DNA of 64,000 nucleotides from Gnetum montanum (Eukaryota > Streptophyta > Gnetopsida > Gnetales > Gnetaceae): contig MNCI01010021.1 of assembly GCA_015680685.1 (NCBI GenBank), positions 380,683 to 444,682 on the forward strand. Direction: 5' to 3'. Positions 56,831 through 64,000 of this stretch are shown here, in pieces. Within the stretch, counting starts at the first letter, position 1. Every line of letters starts with the position of its first letter. Both the position numbers and the translations under genes were made by a program. The notes beneath the pieces are model-generated. The model saw only the letters and a program-made list of their open reading frames with translations, searched no databases and had not been told where the DNA came from.

Positions 56831-59652
56831 TCAGATAGTCCTAGGCAGTGGAGGTTCCTCAGGTTTTGAAGGACATTTGTTGGCTTCGGGCATGTGTGAT
56901 GGTTAAGGTAGCTATGGCTATCCTGCTGCAATAGCAACTTCCGACGAAAGGTGAAAGGCATCTAGTAATGCCTTCATCTTCTTCTCCTTACTCTGGGGAT
57001 CATTCATAGTCCACATGGCATCACCAATGTGGGCCGGAATGGGAATATACCACAGATAGGGCATTACTGGGAACAACTCTTTTACATTAACAAACTAGGC
57101 AGTGAATTGTTTGTGTTTAACATCGAATGTCTTAATTATGTTTTGTAGCTCTTGGTAGTCATTCATCCTTCTAGCCAGGTTCTTAGCAGTAGATCTAGTG
57201 TATTTTCCCTTGAGAGCTTTGAATGTAGTGTTTGCCATGGCAAGCTTTTGCTTGGTGTCTTTGTGATGCTTGAACTTGGTCTCATATAAGTACAAGCTGG
57301 CCACTTATTCTTGAATTTTGACCATGGCCATCAAGTAGTCAACATGGCCAGATTTGCATATCAAAGATTGGCAAGCTCCATGTATTTCATTATCTCCTCA
57401 ATCTACAACTCCTTCATGCAGATTTCTACCTTATTGTAGGCATCTATCCCATCAATGATAGGTTGCCATAATTCTCTTCCTTGCTAGAGTTGCTAGAGGG
57501 TTTCATTTACTTTCACCTTTGTAAACTAGATGTGTTTCTCATTCACCTATTTTTATAGACTTACCTATTCTCTATAATGATCCTTGACTCTCTCAAATTT
57601 GAGAGCCTCCAATTTTCAGGATACTACCTCGATCATAGTCTTCTAGTGAAGGGCTTAGACCTTCTCCATGGAGAGGTTTCTGTTTTCTACTGCCAATCTC
57701 CTTAGCTTTGTGTTCGCTCTAGCTAGTTGCTCCTACTGTTGATGGATGAAGTTAGTTAATTACTATTTGTGCTCATCAACATTCTATAAGCAATGGTTCT
57801 TTACAATCAATTGTACATTCTTTTGGTGGGTCTGATCCAAGGCCTTCTGAATTTTGTGCTATGTGGCCTCTACCAAGGATTGGTAGAACATCACCATCTC
57901 CATCTCACCCTCAACTCCTTTCAGTCTAGTATGAAGTTGTTCAATAACTTCATCTCTTGTCAATGCTAGGTTGAGAAATGTAGGGTCGGCAATTTGTGCT
58001 CTTAATTTGGCAAGTTCAGTAGTCAAGTGTTCATTTAGCTCCTTGGTTATTTCGAGTTGCCCCTCTAAGATGATGTTTTTGCCCCTTGCCTCGAGTAGCT
58101 CATACTGGATTGCAATAATATTTTCCAAAAGATCAAAGACATTTGGAAGCGATTACTTGATTCCCACTAGTCAAACTAATAGTTCTTCATGCTGTGCTAC
58201 ATTTATTTTGTCACTTGTGGTTCTTGTAGACGTCTGCACATCCTTGAGTGTAGTGGCATCTAGTACAAATGACATAGGTGCATTAAGGGTTTCAGCTATT
58301 TTATCACAACCACCTATGCTACTATCTCTTGTCCTTGGTGCTACATCACCAATACTATTGCCCCCTCACCTTCCTCTAAATACATCAAGAAGGTTGTGCT
58401 ATTGCCAAAAATTTCTAGGAGTGGCTACTACTCTATAAGAGATATTGTAACCTTTCTAGTGCTAGGATTCAACCTCGCAAGCAACTACATTCTTTAGGCT
58501 AAGAAAATGAGTCCACCTCCACTCATCAAGCTGATTATTTGGGCCACCTCATTTAGGTGACTCATTGCTAGTTTGTACACAGATGGGTCCCCACCACTTG
58601 TGCTTTCTCATTGCTCTTGTTCACTTAAGAATCATTCTCGGTATTTTCTCAATCGTTGGGCTGTTGCAGCCACGTTTGGCATAGTTGTTTGAGTAGTAGG
58701 TGGATGTGGTGGTTGCTGCTTCTCTTCTTGAATGATCATTGTAGGCATCTTCTCTTTCATCATCTCCACCCAAGTAGCAGCTAGAGAATGTCTAATAGCA
58801 TCATTTGTATAATAGACTATTCCTCCCCTCTAACAGAGTTTTCTAATAAGGCATGGGAAGGGAAGTGCCTTCCTTCCACATTCATTTCTCTAAATTTCTT
58901 CTCAATCTCTAGATAGATCAGCTATGGAAGGTTGACAGGGAACCTCCCACTTAGAGCAGCACATGCACGGGTAGAAAAGGTGGAGATTTTGCTTGCCCTC
59001 ACCATGGGATTGAGGTGGAAGGTTGCAATCTTGTAATGGATCCTTTCTATTTATGTGAGTGCACCAAACTCCTTATGGTCGACATCATAGCACTATCGCA
59101 CCCATTCTTTCTTGATGCTAGGGTCTACCTGCATTAGAATCTTAGCGAGACTTATTCCTATTTTTAGTAACCTGAGCACTTCAGAAATGGCTTGCATCAA
59201 GTAGGACACTGAAATGTCCTTGATTTGGACCATTGAATAAGCTTGCTTGTTGTTTTAGAATAAAAATGTCTCTCCCATGTACCACTCCACAATGGAAGTG
59301 ATGATTGGCCACATGGGAGAGGCCTTTAGTTGGTCCTGCACTTCTTTTGGTGCTTGCTTCGGGAAAGGGCCAAAGTCTAACTCCTGAAGCACTATGTTTT
59401 GGACCTCCCTAGATCTAATCTAATTTAGGTAAGCTTCTATCAAGGTCACCTTGAGATTTTCTTATTGAGCTAGTGCATCATCCTGATGGGAATGTTCTAT
59501 TACTGCTGCTGGTTCTGAAATTTGTCAAATAGATTCCACCTTGGTTCTTGAGAGGACCTATGGCATGGGTTGCAAGTGGTTCTTCTTAGGCTTTTTCTTG
59601 GCCCTTTCCAATTCTAGGTTGTTTTTCCCTTGGTTGAGATGGTCTTGCTTCC
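56831..59652 (-). pseudogene. Additional ORF of the second Athila-like element
   Basis: Begins after the acceptor atgcag|gaagcaagacc and ends at a TGA at 56831. Readable blocks in order: KEVQDQLKASPMWPIITSIV, YMGETFLF, VQIKDISVSYLMQAISEVLR, LIYLEIEKKFREMNVEGRHF, a P/T-rich stretch, then coiled coil (LEGQLEITKELNEHLTTELA, EQLHTRLKGVEGEMEMVM, 58128-57859) and MNDYQELQNIIKTFDVKHKQ (57175-57110), with a proline-rich tail. About 940 codons with scattered stops. It holds the env position of Athila elements, but I see no signal peptide or membrane anchor. The homologous copy at 2207-4715 confirms the frame. Function unknown. Confidence 0.7.
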
Positions 59653-59969
59653 TGCATGTGCTTTCCTTTTGGTTCCATTTATGCTCACAACACATCCATG
59701 GATTAGTAGATATAATGTGTAACTTTAAAGTTTTGAATGCCTTCTCTCATTAGTTAGTTACACTTTGGCTAAGGTTGGACCATGTCAAATTAACTATTTT
59801 ATTAATTATTTATTGTAAATTCTATGAAAGCTTGTTGGGAAGGTTTAACTCTTGTAATTTGATGTTTAATAGTTGAGTTCTTAGTTAAACTTTTGTGGGA
59901 GTTAGAAAAATGGTGAAAATTTTTTTGTTAAAAATGGCACATTTGTGACCCCCACGATGAAGAGCTTAC
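59653..59969 (-). other. Intron between internal promoter and additional ORF
   Basis: Donor gag|gtaagctct at 59970/59969 and acceptor atgcag|gaagc at 59652, about 316 bp, AT-rich with no ORF. Both borders are conserved in the left element, where the intron is swollen by two insertions. Confidence 0.5.
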
Positions 59970-60112
59970 CTCTGATAGCTATAGGGTTGAAGAACGGAGT
60001 GATTTGGATAAATGGTTAGGAAGTTATGGGCTCTGGAAGGTTTTGGGCTTTGAAAATTTGAAAAACTCCCTTGGTGTTTATGAGAAAATGTAAAAATTTC
60101 TAAGTGGGGTTG

Positions 60113-60124
60113 TGCATATATATA
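60113..60124 (-). promoter_or_regulatory. TATA-like box of the internal promoter, second copy
   Basis: tctatatatatgc on the minus strand, about 150 bp upstream of the splice donor. The matching box of the left element is at 24761-24771. Confidence 0.45.
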
Positions 60125-61740
60125 GAATTTTTCCACTATCTTGATGGGGCCATGTATATAGGGCCTCATATACATGTTTGCTCCATTGACGGGGCCTTGT
60201 ATACTAAGCTGGTAGGAAAAATTTTGAAATTTGAATATCTTAAAAATACAAGGAATGTTTCAATGAATTTGGAGTTCATGGAGTCTTAGAAAAGCCAAGA
60301 ATATGATAAAATCATTGACAAGGATCTTTGAAAGCTCAAAAATTCAAAAATTTGATGGAGAATGTGTCTATTAAATAAAATATGTAAAGGAGCACATGGT
60401 TTGATGTAGAAGATGGGTGTACGAAAGATTCTGATTGCAAGAATGCCTAAGGGTAAGGTACTTAACAAGCCCAACCAAGAGACATGTAAGTGGATCCTCC
60501 CCATAGCAGGCACATGTCTTGTTTGCCCTTACATAACCTCAACCTAAGGAGTTTGTGGGCCCCATAGGTGACTAATGGTAGAAGGAAGTTAAGGACCAAA
60601 ACCTAAAAGATTCTACCTAAGAACTCAAGCACGTTAGACCAAGATACTGAATCAAGAACATGGATACTAACAGTGAGGTGAGTTATAGATAGCATGGATA
60701 GATAATAGAGAAGGTGGAATGAATTCTGAATTAAGGTCATAAGAAGTTCCTTGTGCAGTTTTGTATTTAAAATGACCTAAGAAGATCCATCCTTAGTTCA
60801 GACCAAAACCAACCTCTTTCAATGACTTCGCATGACCACTCCAAGACTAATCCATCCCCTTGAGATACAAGAGTGCTCTCATGGAACAACCACCATTCCA
60901 TAAAAAGAAGAAAAGGGAAGTAGAAAGTGAGAGAGGGCCTTAGCTAGGCATGGGTAACATGTCTTTCTAGTTCCATAACTAGTGCTTATAGCCCATTTAT
61001 TTGTCTAAGAGGTGTGTTTTGAATTTCCATTATGTGTGTGTTTTTGTTTTTTTGTTGTTGTTTATTTTTTTTCTTTCTTTTTTTCTTTTGGATGGGAACC
61101 ACACCATGCAAAGACTTTATTTGACTTCCTGTTATTGGTTGACACGGAACAGTAAGAAGTCTATGAAAACACTCAAGCACCCAAGTAAGTAGAAGAGTAC
61201 AAAGAGTATTGAGTCCTTTTGAAGTCACACCCTATGCAAACCTTTGAATCCTTTCCAATTTTAGAAACTACTAAGGTCACCAATTTATTAAAATTTTATT
61301 TAATGAAAGGGATTTGAAACTTCCAAAATAAGGAAAACCATAGAATTTTTGAATGGGTGGATGTCATGGACTCACTGCTTGTTTTGTGAAAAGGAAACCA
61401 TGACTTAGCCATTGATACGAAAATTCAAAAATAGAAACTAGACATTAGCAAACAAAACATTAAGCAAAAACCACCATTAGTAGTAGCTACGACATCACTA
61501 TGTCTTGTTGGCACAAAGCATGTTTACTAGCAAAAATTTGAAAATCACACTCAAACAAAGTAAAATATATAAGAAAGTGTAAAATATTCAAGAAAGATGT
61601 AAATGTACTAACAATGGTGCAAAACAAAAAAATGGTGTAAAACAGGAAAAAGGTTGAAAATCAAAAAGATGTAAAATAAATAACTTGCAAAATCAAAAAT
61701 GTAGAAAACAAAAAATAAAAAAACTAAGGAGCCATATGGA
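60125..61740 (-). other. Non-coding stretch between integrase and the internal promoter, second copy
   Basis: No supported gene. Contains a T-rich low-complexity run (61040-61090) and the block aactagtgcttatagccca (60977-60996) common to all three Athila-like elements. Confidence 0.6.
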
Positions 61741-63055
61741 TGATTAGCATAGATGGCCATCTCCCCCACGACTGAATTGGAAAGAGGAGATCTGAAAAAT
61801 TGAGTGTAGTTGTCTATCCATTGAGGTATTTGTTGCACTGGCCTGCTTAGGCTTATGGAAAGGATTTACCTATTGAATGTTGACCAACTACTTTTTATTT
61901 GGGCTCTCATGTTTGTATATGATCATGGCTCTAGAAGGAAAGGTTTCATTAATTATATAAGGCCCTTTCCACAATGTTTGGAAATTAGATTTTTGAGGTA
62001 CGTGTATGGGATTCTAGTAAAGGAACTTATCTCTTGGTTGAAATTTCACTTTCTATAATCTAAGGTCATGTCATTGTTTATTGAATGCCTTATGCACTTC
62101 ATTCAAGGATAGACCTACTAATTGATTTTCATTTAGCATGTTAAGGTTGATTAGTTTTTCTTTTTATGCTAGACTTAGGTTAAGATTTAGATCATGGGTT
62201 TTGAGAGTGTATGGAGCTTGGATTGGATTAGGAGCATTGGGAGTTTCTTGTACACTAACTCATAGAGAGAGTAACCAATAGGGAGTTTTTATGTTGAGTG
62301 GTAGGCCCAAAGAGTATCATTGAATTTTGTGCTTTAGTCTCTCTTATATTTATTAATAGTTCTTGTTAGAATCTTTGTGATCTTCCTATTAGTTACCTTT
62401 GCTTAACCGTTGGCTTGGAGGTGATAAGGTGTTGTTAATTTATATTCAACCCCTAAGTGTTGCATGAGTTTTTGAAAAGTGGCACTTGTAAAATGAGTTC
62501 CATTGTTAGAAATTAGTGCACGTGGCACCCCAAACCTATTTACAACATTTTGTTGTGCAAATCGAGTAGCAGTGAATAATGCACAGTCAATAACTACTGT
62601 TGCTTCTGCCCATTTAGTATAGTAGTCAATGATGAAAATTATGTATGCCTTCCTATTGGACATGGGTGTGATGGAACCCATGAAGTTAATGCCCCATATG
62701 TTAAAGGACTCTAGTAGTTGAATCCACTATTGAGGATCCTCCATTCGTGCAGTCATCTCACCATCTCATTGACAATGCTCACAGGATTAGACAAATTGGT
62801 GGATGTCCCTAAAGATTATGGGTCAATAGTATCCTACCATCATTATTTTTATGATCATGCATTTCCTAGCATAGTGGCCTCCATAGGGACCTTCATGAGC
62901 ATCTTGGAGAACTTGTAATTGATCTGCATTAGGGAACACCAATGAACTAGGCCATCAGCATATACCTTGTAAAGGTATCCATTAATTTTCATGAAGTACT
63001 TAGCTTGATGAAGAAACTGTTGTTTCTTCGTATGGTCTAGATCTTTTGGCATCTA
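61741..63055 (-). pseudogene. Integrase of the second Athila-like element
   Basis: ORF 62681-62403 has MGSITPMSNRKAYIIFIIDY, CALFTATRFAQQNVVNRFGV, LISNNGTHFTSATFQKLM and YKLTTPYHLQANG. The second catalytic Asp is Asn (SNNGTHF). ORF 63052-62855 (KKQQFLHQAKYFMKINGYLY) is the region before the zinc finger. C-terminal parts extend to about 61800. Confidence 0.8.
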
Positions 63056-64000
63056 TTTAGTGAGAAGAGAAGTGAGGATGACATCATACCATTTTGGTTT
63101 GTAGGAATTTGTTCATTTATTGTATTGGCAAAGAGGAGTTCATTAGGAAAAAGATTGGATAATAGGCTTTCATCCTCTTTGTTATCCCATCACAACCGAG
63201 ACAAGTGGTCAGTGATCGCATTCTCAATCCCTTTTTTATCTACCATTGTAAGATCAAATTCTTGCAAGATCACGAGCCATCGTATGAAACAGGGGCTCAC
63301 CGTTGGCTTATTCATAAGGAAGTAGATGACACTGTGATCAATGTGCACAAATACTTTATATCTAAGCACATAGTGCCTAAACTTTTCCAGAGCATACACC
63401 ACCATCATCAGTTCTTTTTTCATGGTGGTGTACTTCAATTATGCATCCACAATGCTTCTACTTGTACAGTGGATGTAATATGGACATTTCTTATCGTCCA
63501 ACTGCATAAGTACAACTCCCAAAGAATAGTTAGATGCATCTATCATGATATGGAATGGTCTAGACAAGTTAGGTGCTTGTAGAACTAGTGTCTCTACAAG
63601 TTTTTTTAAGGCTCTAGAATGCATTCTCACATTCCTTGGTCTAGACAAAAGAAGCATCTTTTCTTGTCAGCTCAACTAATGGCTTTGTGATCTTAGAGAA
63701 ATTCTCTATGAATCATTGGTAGTAACTAGTGTGTCAAGGAATGACTAAACATATTTGATGATTTCTAGTTGGTGAGTGATTTCTTAGATAACCCTTATCT
63801 TTTTAAGGTCTATCTTGATTCCTTCCTAAGTAATTTTAAGCCCTAGTACTATGCCTTTCTAGACCATTAGATGACTCTTTTACTAATTGAGCCTAAGGTT
63901 TGTTGCAACAAATCTTTTCAGTACTTGTTCAAGGTGATCTAGGATTTACTCAAATGTAGCCCCATAGGTAGAGAAGTCATCCATGAAGACTTCTACTCCA
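63056..64000 (-). pseudogene. RNase H and end of RT, second Athila-like element (partial)
   Basis: ORF 63657-63439 has PNLSRPFHIMIDASNYSLGV and DDKKCPYYIHCTSRSIVDA. ORF 63438-63190 has KYTTMKKELMMVVYALEKFR, VFVHIDHSVIYFLMNKP, WLVILQEFDLTMVDKKGIEN and ITDHLSRL. RT sequence continues to the window end (near 63970 the minus strand encodes a form of VFMDDFST). Stops interrupt the RT part. Confidence 0.85.

Larger units (their letters stand above)
55669..64000 (-). mobile_element. Second Athila-like element, minus strand, runs off the window
   Basis: From left to right: 3' LTR, polypurine tract, additional ORF, intron, internal promoter-like region, non-coding stretch, integrase, RNase H and the start of RT. 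The order and sequence match the left element (1476-35245) without its insertions. Broken by stops. The 5' half, including gag and the 5' LTR, is outside the window. Confidence 0.88.

Noticed and set aside
1-64000. tRNA, rRNA, microRNA or other structural RNA genes
   Set aside because: No clear tRNA-like A/B boxes or rRNA segments were seen. Primer sites only mimic tRNA 3' ends. Hairpins in the Tat repeats are too repetitive to call as microRNAs without expression data.

Overview
This is a 64 kb piece of a large plant nuclear genome. It holds one intact host gene, for sucrose-phosphate synthase (13 exons, + strand, 46385-52679), set in a sea of LTR retrotransposons. The abundance of old Ty3/gypsy elements of Athila-like and Tat/Ogre-like type, with many stops and nested insertions, plus the divergent SPS, suggests a gymnosperm (conifer-like) genome. 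I infer this from content and cannot prove the species.

Left half (1-35286). A degraded Athila-like element on the minus strand runs from a truncated 3' LTR (1476-2012) to a 5' LTR (34365-35245) with a recognisable tRNA-Asp-type primer site at 34346-34364. Four younger insertions sit in it: a solo LTR (4729-5772, duplication attgt), a complete 18.5 kb Tat/Ogre-like element (5817-24319, duplication attag), a solo LTR (27298-28060, duplication gtagt) and a probable solo LTR (31846-32747). Removing them joins the element's gag, pol, a promoter-like region, a spliced intron and a downstream additional ORF into one logical unit.

The Tat element carries 1.7 kb LTRs, a 166-bp tandem array in its leader, gag, protease, RT/RNase H, a second RNase H and a mutated integrase, all on the minus strand. 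Between protease and RT lies a 4.4 kb gene on the opposite strand with about ten exons, phase-consistent at most junctions, a TATA-like box and a poly(A) signal. Its predicted product starts with an NIF/FCP1-like HAD phosphatase domain whose catalytic positions are lost, followed by a globular region, a low-complexity linker, a coiled coil and an acidic tail. This is the most unusual object in the window.

Middle (35287-45175). A single N (35287) joins the left half to a plus-strand Athila-like element without a 5' LTR (gag, protease, RT/RNase H, integrase, 3' LTR at 43458-44249). A second N at 40929 is flanked by an exact 43-bp duplication, a clear assembly scar. The 3' LTR abuts a fragment of the same LTR family as 34365-35245, and then a copia-type LTR remnant.

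Right part (45176-64000). The SPS gene and its flanks are free of recognisable repeats to about 53733. A copia element then starts (5' LTR 53734-54370, tRNA-Met primer site, start of gag) and is cut at 55669 by another minus-strand Athila-like element that runs off the window end. That second copy (LTR, additional ORF, intron, internal promoter, integrase, RNase H) is the comparison that makes the left-hand element interpretable.

No tRNA, rRNA, CRISPR or prokaryotic feature was seen. Exon borders and repeat edges were read by eye. Coordinates of degraded domains are approximate.
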